Positions 31,895 to 40,341 of a DNA stretch of 64,000 nucleotides are shown piece by piece (the first letter of the stretch is position 1; each line of letters starts with the position of its first letter). The stretch is from Bradyrhizobium sp. NDS-1 (lineage in GTDB: Bacteria > Pseudomonadota > Alphaproteobacteria > Rhizobiales > Xanthobacteraceae). The translations under genes and the position numbers were made by a program. A model generated the notes under the pieces. The model saw only the letters and a list, made by a program, of their open reading frames with translations. It ran no database searches and was not told the origin of the DNA. Location: NCBI RefSeq assembly GCF_032918005.1, contig NZ_CP136628.1:6495501-6559500 (forward strand), written 5' to 3'.

Positions 31895-32527
31895 ATGAGC
31901 AGCAACGTCAACGTCGTCACCCACCCCTTGGTCCAGCACAAGCTCTCCCTGATGCGGGAGAAGGACCGTTCGACCAAGAGCTTTCGCGAGATCCTGAACG
32001 AGATCGGGATGCTGCTCGGCTACGAGGTGACGCGCGATTTGCCGCTGGAGCTGGTGGATATCGAGACGCCGATCGCGGCGATGCAGGCACCCAAGATCGC
32101 CGGCAAGAAGCTCACGCTGGCGCCGATCCTGCGCGCCGGCGTCGGCTTCCTCGACGGCATGCTGGCGCTGATGCCCTCGGCGCGCATCGCCCATATCGGG
32201 CTCTACCGCGACCCCGAGACGTTGCAGGCCGTGGAATATTACTTCAAGGCGCCGCAGGATCTGTCCGACCGCACCGTGATCCTGATGGACCCGATGCTGG
32301 CGACCGGAAATTCGGCCTGCGCCGGCGCCTCCCTGCTCAAGGCGCGCGGCGCCCGCGACATCCGCTTCGTCTGCCTTCTGGCCGCGCCCGAGGGCATCGC
32401 GCAGTTCGAGAGCGAACATCCGGACGTGCCGATCTGGACCGCTGCGATCGACGAGCGGCTCAACGACCACGGCTATATCGTGCCGGGCCTCGGCGATGCC
32501 GGCGACCGGATGTTCGGTACCAAGTAG
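31895..32527 (+). CDS. upp: Uracil phosphoribosyltransferase
   Basis: Upp salvages uracil to UMP using PRPP in the cytoplasm. The 210-residue protein has the normal length and family motifs: the N-terminal [20 protein letters not shown], the PRPP-binding loop [13 protein letters not shown] and the C-terminal uracil-binding [17 protein letters not shown]. It is a stand-alone housekeeping gene, 70 bases after the crotonase gene and 47 bases before the acyl-CoA ligase gene, with no obvious functional tie to either. Confidence 0.97.
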   Translation: MSSNVNVVTHPLVQHKLSLMREKDRSTKSFREILNEIGMLLGYEVTRDLPLELVDIETPIAAMQAPKIAGKKLTLAPILRAGVGFLDGMLALMPSARIAHIGLYRDPETLQAVEYYFKAPQDLSDRTVILMDPMLATGNSACAGASLLKARGARDIRFVCLLAAPEGIAQFESEHPDVPIWTAAIDERLNDHGYIVPGLGDAGDRMFGTK

Positions 32528-32555
32528 ACAGATTTGCGCGGTCGGGTTACTCCGC

Positions 32556-32583
32556 TTGCCATGAGTGCCTTGCCATGAGTGCC
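32556..32583 (+). repeat. Exact 14-bp tandem duplication across an acyl-CoA ligase start
   Basis: TTGCCATGAGTGCC occurs twice in a row (32556-32569 and 32570-32583), so the ligase start ATG at 32575 has a twin at 32561. The first ATG reads only four codons before a stop. It looks like a recent slippage event and may affect initiation. Confidence 0.85.
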
Positions 32584-34149
32584 AACGCGTTTTCGCTGCA
32601 ATCGCTGATCCGGCTGGAGCCCGCCGCCGATCCCGCCTTCGTATTCGACGACACGCCAGTGTCGCGCGCCGGGTTCTCCGATAGGATCGAGCAATCCGCG
32701 GCTTGGCTTGCAGCACAGGGCATCGGCAAGGACGACGTGATCGCGGTCTGGCTGGTCAACCGGATCGAATGGCTCACGCTGCTGTTCGCCGCCGCCCGCC
32801 TTGGCGCCGTCGTCGCCGCTGTCAACACGCGCTACCGCAGCGGAGACGTCGCGCATCTGCTTCGCGTGTCGGGCGCGAGGCTGCTGGTGGTCGAAGCCGC
32901 TTTCCGCTCGATCGATTTTGCCGCAATCCTGGCCGACCTCGCCAAGGACGAGGTGCCCGCGCTACAACGGCTCGCGGTGATCGGCGCGGATGCGATCCCG
33001 GCGCATTGGCCCTGCGTGCGTTTCGACGCCTTCGACAGGGCTTATCCTCCCGCCCCGCCGGCTCAGGACGATATCGACCTGCCTGTCCTGCTCTACACGA
33101 CGTCGGGCACCACCAAGGGACCGAAGCTCGTCGTGCATTCGCAGCGCACGCTGGCGAGCCACGCCGTCGCCGTTGCCAAGGCGCTCAGGCTCGATCCGCA
33201 GCGTCACGCGCTGCTGGCCATGCTGCCGTTCTGCGGCACCTTTGGCATGACGAGCCTGCTCGGCTTCGTCGCGGCGGGCGCGACCGTCCACGTGCTCGAC
33301 GCCTTCGAGGCGGCACCGGCGCTGAGGATCCTCAGCGCGCACAAGATCACGCATTCGTTCGGCTCGGACGAGATGTTTCGCCGCATCCTCGCCCTCACCG
33401 ACGCGCCCCGGCCGTTTCCGCATCTCGAACTCTGCGGCTTCGCTGCGTTCCAGCCCGGCTGGCGCGAGCTGGCCGCGGAGGCCGAGACCCGCGGCCTGCC
33501 ACTGTTCGGCCTTTACGGGTCGAGCGAGGTCCAGGCCTTGTTCTCGATCGCGCAGCCTGGTGATGCCTTCGCCGACCGCATCGAGGGCGGCGGCTGGCCG
33601 ATGTCACCTGACACGAAAGTGCGCGTGCGCGACACCGAAACCGGCGAGCTTGCGCCGTTCGGCGTTTCCGGCGAGATCGAGATCAGTGCGCCGTCACGCT
33701 TCCTCCGCTATTTCAACAATCCGGAGGCGACGCGGGAGGCGATCACCGCCGACGGATTCTTCCGCACCGGCGACATCGGCCGGCTGCGCGGCGACGGCTC
33801 CTTCGTCTACGAGACCCGCGCCGGCGATGCCATGCGGCTCGGCGGTTTCCTCGTCGCGCCCGGCGAGATCGAGGACGAACTCAAATCCTGCCCTGGCGTT
33901 ACCGACGCCCAGGTGGTCGCCGTCGATCTGAAGGGCCAGGCGCGCTGCGTCGCGTTCGTGATCCCGGCGAAGGAGCCATCGATGCCGGAGACGCTGATCG
34001 CGCACCTGCGCGACCGGCTCGCTGGCTACAAGGTCCCGGCGCGAATCTATGTCGTGGATGCCTTCCCCGTCACCGACAGCGCCAACGGCGTGAAGATCCA
34101 GCGGGCCCGGCTTCGCACCATGGCGATGGAACGGATCGCTTCCGAATAG
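32575..34149 (+). CDS. Acyl-CoA synthetase (AMP-dependent ligase)
   Basis: This 524-residue member of the ANL superfamily would activate a carboxylic acid to its CoA thioester with ATP. It has the P-loop-like motif LLYTTSGTTKGPK, the adenylate-binding GLYGSSEVQ and the hinge region FFRTGDIGRLRGDGSF; the C-terminal catalytic Lys lies in NGVKIQR. Substrate specificity is not readable; the downstream acyl-CoA dehydrogenase, MaoC hydratase and CitE-type lyase suggest an organic or branched short-chain acid. The start lies in a tandem duplication, and the acyl-CoA dehydrogenase gene converges on its end 22 bases away. Confidence 0.9.
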   Translation: MSANAFSLQSLIRLEPAADPAFVFDDTPVSRAGFSDRIEQSAAWLAAQGIGKDDVIAVWLVNRIEWLTLLFAAARLGAVVAAVNTRYRSGDVAHLLRVSGARLLVVEAAFRSIDFAAILADLAKDEVPALQRLAVIGADAIPAHWPCVRFDAFDRAYPPAPPAQDDIDLPVLLYTTSGTTKGPKLVVHSQRTLASHAVAVAKALRLDPQRHALLAMLPFCGTFGMTSLLGFVAAGATVHVLDAFEAAPALRILSAHKITHSFGSDEMFRRILALTDAPRPFPHLELCGFAAFQPGWRELAAEAETRGLPLFGLYGSSEVQALFSIAQPGDAFADRIEGGGWPMSPDTKVRVRDTETGELAPFGVSGEIEISAPSRFLRYFNNPEATREAITADGFFRTGDIGRLRGDGSFVYETRAGDAMRLGGFLVAPGEIEDELKSCPGVTDAQVVAVDLKGQARCVAFVIPAKEPSMPETLIAHLRDRLAGYKVPARIYVVDAFPVTDSANGVKIQRARLRTMAMERIASE

Positions 34150-34171
34150 CTGTTCGCGCCGCAAGAGCCGT

Positions 34172-35338
34172 TCAGTAGGACTTGGCGAGGCCGAGGACCT
34201 TCTCCGCGATGAAGCTGAGCGCGAGCTGCGGGCTGACCGGAGCGATGCGCGGGATCAGAACCTCGCGCAGATAGCGCTCGACATGGAATTCCTTGGCGTA
34301 GCCGAAGCCGCCATGGGTCATCACCGCCTGCTCGCAGGCGTGATATCCGGCCTCGCCTGCGAAGTATTTCGCGGCGTTCGCGCCAGCGCCGCAGGGCAGG
34401 CCCTTGTCGTATTGCCAGGCCGCCTGCATCACCATCAGCCAGGCCGCCTCGAGCTCGACCCAGTTCACCGCGAGCGGATGCTGGATGCCCTGGTTCTTGC
34501 CGATCGGCCGGTTGAACACCACGCGCGTTTTGGCGTACTCGGTCGCACGCGACAGCGCGAGCTTGCCGAGCCCCACGGCCTCGGCAGCAATCAGAATGCG
34601 CTCCGGGTTCATCCCTTCGAGGATGTACTGGAAGCCCTTGCCTTCCTCGCCGATCCGGTCCTCCATCGGGATTTCGAAATCCTCGAAGAACAGCTCGTTG
34701 GAATCGACGATCTTGCGGCCCATCTTCTCGATCTCGTGGACCTTGATCTTCTGGCGATCGAAGTCCGTGTAGAACAGGCTGAGGCCGTGGGTGGGCGAGC
34801 GCACCTCCTCCAGTGGCGTGGTGCGCGCCAGCAGCAGGATCTTGTGCGCGACCTGCGCGGTCGAGATCCACACCTTCTGGCCGTTGACGATGTAGCGGTC
34901 GTTCTTGGCGACCGCGCGGGTCTTCAGCTGGGTGGTGTTGAGGCCGGTGTTGGGCTCGGTGACGGCGAAGCAGGCCTTCTCGCGGCCCTCCACCATCGGC
35001 GGCAGCATGCGCTTGCGCTGCTCCTCGGTGCCGAACACGACGACGGGATTGAGGCCGAACACGTTGATATGGACCGCAGAGGCGCCGGACATGCCCGCAC
35101 CGGATTCCGCGATAGTCCGCATCATGATCGCAGCTTCAGTGATGCCGAGTCCCGAGCCGCCATAGGCTTCCGGCACGCAGATGCCGAGCCAGCCGGCGTC
35201 GGCTAAGGCCTTGTGGAAGTCGTGCGGGAAGCCGCCGTCGTGGTCCTTCTTCAGCCAATAGGCGTCGGGAAAGCCCTCGCAGATCTTGGCAATGGCGTCG
35301 CGAATGGCTTCCTGCTGATCGGTGAGCGCGAAATCCAT
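34172..35338 (-). CDS. Acyl-CoA dehydrogenase
   Basis: The 388-residue flavoprotein oxidises an acyl-CoA to the 2,3-enoyl-CoA, passing electrons to ETF. It shows the family signatures CFAVTEPNTGLNTTQLKTRA in the FAD-binding middle domain and the C-terminal QAVMTHGGFGYAKEFHVERYLRE-type segment with the conserved Arg/Gly motif. The catalytic base position cannot be fixed by eye. Its start has GGGAGA upstream, and it is divergent from the MaoC gene across 146 bases, so the two may share regulation. Confidence 0.93.
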   Translation of the reverse strand: MDFALTDQQEAIRDAIAKICEGFPDAYWLKKDHDGGFPHDFHKALADAGWLGICVPEAYGGSGLGITEAAIMMRTIAESGAGMSGASAVHINVFGLNPVVVFGTEEQRKRMLPPMVEGREKACFAVTEPNTGLNTTQLKTRAVAKNDRYIVNGQKVWISTAQVAHKILLLARTTPLEEVRSPTHGLSLFYTDFDRQKIKVHEIEKMGRKIVDSNELFFEDFEIPMEDRIGEEGKGFQYILEGMNPERILIAAEAVGLGKLALSRATEYAKTRVVFNRPIGKNQGIQHPLAVNWVELEAAWLMVMQAAWQYDKGLPCGAGANAAKYFAGEAGYHACEQAVMTHGGFGYAKEFHVERYLREVLIPRIAPVSPQLALSFIAEKVLGLAKSY

Positions 35339-35484
35339 GGTCTTGATCTCCCTTCGCCAAGCGTCTTTAGCTCGAAAAACTGCATGCAGATACGTGAATT
35401 TGCCCGCGAAGTGTGTCTACCATGCATGGGGTCATGCGGCGCAACGCAACGAGCGCGCCGTTATTTCGCAGGGAGGAAACCGCG

Positions 35485-35937
35485 ATGGCCGGACTTTATT
35501 TCGAGGAGTTTTCCGTGGGCCAGGAGTTCAGGCATCCGCTGACCCGGACCGTCACGGAGATGGACAACACCATGTTCAGCCTGCTGACGCTCAATCCGCA
35601 GCCGCTACACATCGACGCGCATTTCGCCGAGAAGACCGAGTTCGGCCAGCGCATTTTCAACAGCCTTTACACCCTCGGCATCATGATCGGCATGACGGTC
35701 TATGATACGACCATGGGGACCACCGTCGCCAATCTCGGCATGACCGACGTCACCTTTCCAAAGCCCGTCTTCCATGGCGACACCTTGCGGGCAACGACAA
35801 AGGTACTCTCGTTGAGGGAATCCAAATCGCGCCCGAGCGCGGGCATCGTCGAGTTCGAGCACCATGCCCTGAATCAGAACGACGAAATCGTCGGCAAATG
35901 CCGCCGCATGGCGATGATGCACAAGAGGCCGGTCTGA
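35485..35937 (+). CDS. MaoC-family (R)-specific enoyl-CoA hydratase
   Basis: This 150-residue hot-dog-fold protein would hydrate a 2-enoyl-CoA. The MaoC signature is clear: LTLNPQPLHIDAHFAEKTEF, FNSLYTLGIMIGM and the catalytic Asp/His region around HIDAHFA. Similar proteins include mesaconyl-CoA and itaconyl-CoA hydratases. The ATG at 35485 has GGGAGGAAA at good spacing and excludes a 24-residue upstream extension. Its stop overlaps the start of the CitE-like lyase gene (TGATG), and such a hydratase/lyase pair is the core of several C4-C5 dicarboxyl-CoA pathways. Confidence 0.9.
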   Translation: MAGLYFEEFSVGQEFRHPLTRTVTEMDNTMFSLLTLNPQPLHIDAHFAEKTEFGQRIFNSLYTLGIMIGMTVYDTTMGTTVANLGMTDVTFPKPVFHGDTLRATTKVLSLRESKSRPSAGIVEFEHHALNQNDEIVGKCRRMAMMHKRPV

Positions 35938-36788
35938 TGCGCTCGATGCTGTTCGTGCCGGGCGATTCCCCGCGCAAATTCGAGAAGGCGAGCGAAGGCA
36001 AGGCCGACGCGCTGATCGTCGATCTCGAGGATTCCGTCGTCGCGGAGAAGAAGCCGGAGGCGCGCGGGCTGACGCTCCAGATGCTGAAGGGCTCTCGCGG
36101 CCCGCATCAGCTCTACGTTCGCGTCAACGCCCTCGATACCGGCATGACGCTGGCCGATCTCGCCGCGGTGATGCCCGGCAGGCCCGACGGCATCGTCCTG
36201 CCGAAATCGCAGGGCGGCGATGACGTCCGCCAGGTCGCGACCTGGCTCGAAGCCTTGGAAGCCGCAAGCGGCATCGCAGTCGGCGCAACGCGCATCATCT
36301 GCGTCGCGACCGAAACCGCCGGCTCGATCTTCGGCCTCGGCAGCTACAAGGGATGCTCCCCCCGCCTCGCCGGCCTGATGTGGGGCGCGGAGGATCTCTC
36401 CGCCTCGCTCGGCGCGACCGAGAAAGCCTCGGGCGGGGTCTTCCACAGCCCTTATCGCCTCGCGCGCGATCTCTGCCTGATGGCGGCCGCCGCGGCGGAG
36501 GTCGCGCCGATCGACACCGTCTATACGGACATCGACAATCTCGCAGGCCTTGAGGCGGAAACGCGCGCCGCACGACGCGATGGCTTCTCAGCCAAGGCGC
36601 TGATCCATCCCAAACATGTCGATGTCGTCAACGCTGCCTTCGCGCCGACGGAGGCCGAGCGCATATGGGCGGAGAAGGTGATCGCGGCATTTGCGAGCAA
36701 TCCCAATTCCGGCACGCTGCGGCTCGACGGCCAGATGATCGACAAGCCGCATCTACGCGCCGCGAAGAAGATCCTGGGGCAACCCTAG
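35937..36788 (+). CDS. HpcH/HpaI-type CoA ester lyase (CitE-like)
   Basis: The 283-residue TIM-barrel protein begins MRSMLFVPGDSPRKFEKAS, the standard N-terminus of citrate-lyase-beta-like enzymes, and has VDLEDSVV, GIVLPKSQGGDDV (metal/substrate region) and GLMWGAEDLSASLGA. The conserved ALIHPKH near the C-terminus is also typical. Family members cleave malyl-CoA, methylmalyl-CoA or citramalyl-CoA. Overlap with the MaoC stop points to coupled translation and consecutive reactions: hydration then carbon-carbon cleavage, giving acetyl-CoA plus a 2-oxoacid. The exact substrate is not determined by sequence. Confidence 0.9.
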   Translation: MRSMLFVPGDSPRKFEKASEGKADALIVDLEDSVVAEKKPEARGLTLQMLKGSRGPHQLYVRVNALDTGMTLADLAAVMPGRPDGIVLPKSQGGDDVRQVATWLEALEAASGIAVGATRIICVATETAGSIFGLGSYKGCSPRLAGLMWGAEDLSASLGATEKASGGVFHSPYRLARDLCLMAAAAAEVAPIDTVYTDIDNLAGLEAETRAARRDGFSAKALIHPKHVDVVNAAFAPTEAERIWAEKVIAAFASNPNSGTLRLDGQMIDKPHLRAAKKILGQP

Positions 36789-36887
36789 AACGTGACACAA
36801 GCCTTCGCTGGCGAAAGGCGAAGCGCGGCGAGATCGCCGCGCTGATGGCACGGACGGTCGACCGGCTGCGTCGCAGGAGCTTGAACC

Positions 36888-37271
36888 TCAGTCGAACGCC
36901 TGAACAGGCGGCGCTGACGTTTGCGCCGAAACGGCCGGCGCGGCTTGAACGGGCGGAGCCGGATTGGGGGTCGGTCGCATCTGGCCGTTGGCATTCATCG
37001 CCTCGCGCGTGCGCGGTGGAACGCGGGTCGCGGCGGCGCGGCGTGGCGGCGACCGGTGTCTTGCCGATTGCGAACCTCTCAGGCCCCAGGAGCGGGCGAT
37101 CGAAGGTCCGGCCGTGTAGCCGATCAAGGCTCCGGCAACCGCACCGACCGGGCCCAGCACTACCGCGCCGGATACCGCGCCGAGCGCTGCGTCGCCCGCG
37201 CGCTCCTGTGCGACCGCGGTCACGGGCACACAGGCCAGCATCGCGACAGCAGTGATCAATACCTTGTTCAT
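36888..37271 (-). CDS. Secreted glycine-zipper protein of unknown function
   Basis: The 127-residue protein starts MNKVLITAVAMLACVPVTAV and has a signal peptide with a likely cleavage after AVA. A glycine-zipper stretch follows (GAVSGAVVLGPVGAVAGALI), a pattern seen in small outer-membrane or periplasmic proteins. The rest is rich in Arg, Pro and Ala (TPNPAPPVQAAPAV) and probably disordered. The ATG at 37271 has GGAGG seven bases upstream; an ATG nine codons earlier lacks one. Its position beside htrA fits an envelope role, but I cannot name a function. Confidence 0.7.
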   Translation of the reverse strand: MNKVLITAVAMLACVPVTAVAQERAGDAALGAVSGAVVLGPVGAVAGALIGYTAGPSIARSWGLRGSQSARHRSPPRRAAATRVPPRTREAMNANGQMRPTPNPAPPVQAAPAVSAQTSAPPVQAFD

Positions 37272-37420
37272 CAGAGCGCCTCCCTCATGGGAAATCACTC
37301 CTGCTCAAATATGGCGGCACGACGTTTGTATGTTGCCCATAGCGGGGCAATCGGCCGTTGGAACTTGGATGGAGTGGACCTCCCGCCCGGCCACCAGGAT
37401 CACCCCGCGCTGCGAGCCTG

Positions 37421-38527
37421 CTAACGAACGAGACGATTGCCGCCGGCGACGGCACCGCTCGTTTCGGCCGCGGGAGCGATCCTCACCGCGGCCGCGAGCG
37501 GTGCGCCATTGCGCAAGAAAGTGAGCTTCACCTCGTCGCCGACGCGAGCAAGGCCGATCGTGTTGCGGAGCTGGGCGGCGGTGCGGATCTGGCGGTCGTC
37601 GGCCCGGGTGATGATATCGCCCTTGCGCAGGCCCGCCTGTTCCGCTGGCGAATCCACCGCAATCTCCGCGATGACGGCACCTTGGTTCAATCCTTTGTTG
37701 ACCGACGGATGCAGGTCCTTCAGCGAAACCCCGATCCGGCCGCGCTCGACGCGGCCCTTGGCGATGATCTGCTCCATCACCTTGCGAGCCATGTTGACGG
37801 GAATTGCAAAGCCGATGCCGACATTGCCGCCGGCGGGTGAGATGATGGCCGAGTTGATGCCGACCAGTTCGCCGCGCAGGCTGACCAACGCCCCGCCGGA
37901 ATTGCCGGGATTGATCGCGGCATCGGTCTGGATGAAGTCCTCGTAACCCTGCTTGCCGAGTCCGGTCCGCCCCAGCGCGCTGACGAGGCCGGACGTCACG
38001 GTCTGGCCAAGGCCGAAAGGGTTGCCGATCGCAAGCACGAAGTCGCCGACCTCGAGCGCGTCGCTGTCGCCGAAGGAAAGCGCCTTGAGCCCGGCCGGGT
38101 TCTGGATCTGCAGCACCGCTACATCGGTCGGCGGATCGCGGCCGACGACCTTGGCGGAGAACTGCCGGCCGTCCTTGGTGGTGACCTGAACGACGGAGGT
38201 GCCTTCGACCACATGATTGTTGGTCAGCACATAGCCGCGCTGGGCATCGACGATGACGCCGGAGCCGGTCGCATTGACCTCCTTCTCGATCTGCCGGGGG
38301 ACGTCGAAGAACTCGCGGAACAACGGGTCGCGGTAGAGCGGATTGTCCTCCCGCACGCGGCCATGCACGGAAATGTTGACGACGGCCGGCGTCACCTGGC
38401 GCACCAGGGGCGCCAGCGTCGGCACCGAGCCGCCCGTCCTCAGGTCTGGAATTTGGCCAGCGGCCGGCTGCGATGCCGTGAGCGCGAGCACCAGCAGCGC
38501 CAGCGAAAGCAAACGCACGATATTCAT
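37421..38527 (-). CDS. HtrA/DegP-family periplasmic serine protease
   Basis: This 368-residue protein has a signal peptide (VRLLSLALLVLALTASQPAAG), a trypsin-like domain with the triad His105 (LTNNHVV), Asp135 (PTDVAVL) and Ser210 (NPGNSGGALV), and a single PDZ domain (about 265-350, DSPAEQAGLRKGDIITRADD). One PDZ domain makes it DegS-like in layout, but with a cleavable rather than anchoring N-terminus. It would degrade or refold damaged periplasmic proteins. The ATG at 38527 is favoured by AGGTGA at proper spacing over a GTG at 38536. It lies next to small heat-shock genes in the same direction, consistent with a stress locus. Confidence 0.92.
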   Translation of the reverse strand: MNIVRLLSLALLVLALTASQPAAGQIPDLRTGGSVPTLAPLVRQVTPAVVNISVHGRVREDNPLYRDPLFREFFDVPRQIEKEVNATGSGVIVDAQRGYVLTNNHVVEGTSVVQVTTKDGRQFSAKVVGRDPPTDVAVLQIQNPAGLKALSFGDSDALEVGDFVLAIGNPFGLGQTVTSGLVSALGRTGLGKQGYEDFIQTDAAINPGNSGGALVSLRGELVGINSAIISPAGGNVGIGFAIPVNMARKVMEQIIAKGRVERGRIGVSLKDLHPSVNKGLNQGAVIAEIAVDSPAEQAGLRKGDIITRADDRQIRTAAQLRNTIGLARVGDEVKLTFLRNGAPLAAAVRIAPAAETSGAVAGGNRLVR

Positions 38528-38577
38528 CTTGGTCACCTGCCGCTGAACCGGGATGTGGATGAAAGAACCTTGCGGCC

Positions 38578-38688
38578 TCAGTCACGCGGTGCGGCGACAA
38601 GACCGTGCATGGCAAGAAACGGAACGGCAAAGGCCGCCGAGGCCTGGCCGAGCAGCACGAGCGCTAGGACGGTGTGGGTGATGATCAT
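38578..38688 (-). CDS. 36-residue small exported or membrane peptide in the htrA/hsp20 block
   Basis: The frame starts ATG at 38688, overlapping the stop of the 111-residue gene in an ATGA, and encodes MIITHTVLALVLLGQASAAF followed by AVPFLAMHGLVAAPRD. The first 22 residues look like a signal peptide or a membrane helix. Such overlap usually means coupled translation. It stops 50 bases before the htrA start. I know no family for it. Confidence 0.55.
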   Translation of the reverse strand: MIITHTVLALVLLGQASAAFAVPFLAMHGLVAAPRD

Positions 38689-39020
38689 GCGGCGCGCCTC
38701 TCTGCGGCGGCCCAGGGCCGCCGCAACCGCATCGGGACGCCGCCCCCGCGTGGCGGGTCGTCATTGTCATTGTCGCCGTCGAGCTTGCGCAACGCCGCCA
38801 GAACATCGGCAAGCCGGATGGTGCGGCTCATGCCCGGTATCTCGCGCAAAGCGGGACAGGATTCGACCGCGTACATGTCGGAGGCCCAGGACGACAGGAT
38901 GATCCGCTTCTCCGGCGCGGAGAGCTCCTCCGCGTTCAGGACGTCGGCGGGCGACTCGTAATGGGCAGCGGGATGAAACAGCGGGTTGAGTGTTCCGGCA
39001 TTGGTATTCGCTTTGGTCAT
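38685..39020 (-). CDS. Conserved-looking 111-residue protein of unknown function
   Basis: The protein begins MTKANTNAGTLNPLFHPAAH and has an acidic, charged body (NAEELSAPEKRIILSSWASD, MYAVESCPALREIPG, RLADVLAALRKLDGDNDNDD) and a basic C-terminus (PMRLRRPWAAAERRAA). No signal peptide or membrane helix is seen, so it is probably cytoplasmic. The start has GGGAGA at correct spacing, which supports translation. It lies 87 bases after the first hsp20 gene and is coupled to the 36-residue peptide. Similar small proteins accompany hsp20/degP genes in Bradyrhizobium as far as I recall, but the role is unknown. Confidence 0.65.
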   Translation of the reverse strand: MTKANTNAGTLNPLFHPAAHYESPADVLNAEELSAPEKRIILSSWASDMYAVESCPALREIPGMSRTIRLADVLAALRKLDGDNDNDDPPRGGGVPMRLRRPWAAAERRAA

Positions 39021-39107
39021 GGCGTGTCTCCCTGATGCTCCTTTCCGTGGGGGACGGGTTTGTTGACGTTGAGACGGCGGCGTCGATCGCCGCCGTCTCG
39101 CTTGGCA

Positions 39108-39599
39108 CTAATGCGTGTTGATCGCGATGCGCTTGACGCCTTCGCGCGCCTTCTCCGATTTCGGCAGCGACACGGTCAGGACGCCGTTGCTGAACGACGC
39201 CTCGGCCTTGTCTTCCTCGACGCCCTCCAGCGGAATCTGCCGCTCGAACGCGCCGTAATAGCGCTCGGTGAAGTACCTGCCTTCGCCGTTGCGCTCCGCC
39301 TTCTTCTCGCCGCGGACTGTCAGGACGCCATTGGCGATCTCAACCTGCACGTCCTTCTCCGTGAGGCCGGGAAGCTCTGCGGAGACCGTCAGCGTCTTGT
39401 CGGTCTCGCTGAGCTCGACCTTCGGCCAGCCGAATCGGCCTTCCATCAGTGGGGACAGGCCGGTTCCGCCGAACCCACGGAAGACGTCGTCGAACAGACG
39501 GTTCATCTCACGGTGAAGCGTCAGGAAGTGATCGAAATTGTCGCGCGCCGGCGCAAGCTCCTGGTTTCTCGACCAGGGAATGAGATCACGAAAACCCAT
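39108..39599 (-). CDS. Small heat-shock protein, Hsp20 class (downstream copy)
   Basis: This 163-residue alpha-crystallin-domain chaperone would hold unfolding proteins in the cytoplasm. The domain spans about residues 55-155 (PKVELSETDKTLTVSAELPG, GVLTVRGEKKAE, ERQIPLEGVEEDKAEASFSN), ending in GVLTVSLPKS. The N-terminus MGFRDLIPWSRNQELAP is typical of the rhizobial class resembling HspC/HspF. The ATG at 39599 has GGAGAG nearby. It lies 76 bases after the other hsp20 gene, in the same direction, and probably shares its heat-controlled transcript. Confidence 0.93.
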   Translation of the reverse strand: MGFRDLIPWSRNQELAPARDNFDHFLTLHREMNRLFDDVFRGFGGTGLSPLMEGRFGWPKVELSETDKTLTVSAELPGLTEKDVQVEIANGVLTVRGEKKAERNGEGRYFTERYYGAFERQIPLEGVEEDKAEASFSNGVLTVSLPKSEKAREGVKRIAINTH

Positions 39600-39675
39600 G
39601 GTTCTCTCCTTCATGCATCGGGAGCGCGGCCCGCGCATCCGCGCGCCGCGTTCCGCTACCAACTCGATCGAGCGT

Positions 39676-40137
39676 TCAAGCTGCTTTCTTTTGCTCGATC
39701 TGCGATGCCGCAGGAGCGCCGCCCGCAATGGGAATCCGGCGCGGCTTCATGGCTTCCGGAACCTCGCGGACGAGGTCGATGATCAGGAGCCCGTCCTGGA
39801 ACGAGGCCTGCTTCACCTGGACATAGTCGGCAAGATTAAACACGCGCCGGAACGGACGCGCGGCGATGCCCTGATACAGGTATTCGCGCGCAGCCGTCTC
39901 GGGCTTCCTGCCCTCGATGGTGAGCGCGTTCTGTTCGGCCGTCACCGTGATGTCGCTGGCGCCGAACCCCGCCACAGCAACGCTGATCCGGTAATGGTCT
40001 TCGCCGGAACGCTCGATATTGTAGGGGGGATAATTGTCCTCGGTCGCCTGGCGCAGGGTGGTGTCGACGAGGTCGGCCAGGTGGTCGAAGCCGATGGTGG
40101 AACGCCACAGGGGCGCGAAGTCAAAACTGGTCCTCAT
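39676..40137 (-). CDS. Small heat-shock protein, Hsp20 class (ROSE-linked copy)
   Basis: The 153-residue protein starts MRTSFDFAPLWRSTIGFDHL and has a shorter, IbpA-like alpha-crystallin domain (NYPPYNIERSGEDHYRISVA, LTIEGRKPETAAREYLYQGI, RPFRRVFNLADYVQVKQASF), the class A type of rhizobial Hsp20. It differs clearly from its neighbour, so the two may form mixed or specialised oligomers. The ATG at 40137 has GGAGG eight bases upstream, and that ribosome site is part of a ROSE thermometer, so translation should rise on heating. Confidence 0.93.
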   Translation of the reverse strand: MRTSFDFAPLWRSTIGFDHLADLVDTTLRQATEDNYPPYNIERSGEDHYRISVAVAGFGASDITVTAEQNALTIEGRKPETAAREYLYQGIAARPFRRVFNLADYVQVKQASFQDGLLIIDLVREVPEAMKPRRIPIAGGAPAASQIEQKKAA

Positions 40138-40235
40138 AACCAAGTCCTCCAAAGAGCAAGATGGATACGAAGGAGCGCAAGGCAGGGGGACCCCGGCCAG
40201 ACGCCCGTACCGGACCCGGGTTTGGCATCCGGCAC
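40138..40235 (-). promoter_or_regulatory. ROSE-type RNA thermometer in the hsp20 leader
   Basis: The leader just before the hsp20 start reads CATCTTGCTCTTTGGAGGAC, nearly identical to the 3' hairpin of Bradyrhizobium ROSE elements, where a conserved U-U/C-G-C-U faces the ribosome site. Here TTGCT is at 40159-40155 and GGAGG at 40150-40146. GC-rich sequence further 5' can form the extra stems expected of ROSE. A possible promoter (TTGAAA 40284-40279, TAAGTC 40262-40257, spacing 16) lies upstream. At low temperature the hairpin would hide the ribosome site. The 5' limit is approximate. Confidence 0.85.
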
Positions 40236-40341
40236 ACCGCTCTCGCGGCGAAAAACGACTTAGAAGATCGGAAGTCGGTTTCAAGGGGCCGGCTCAAAAT
40301 TTTTTTGCCGCCGGGCGTCCCCCCGGCGGGCGGGCTGCCCC

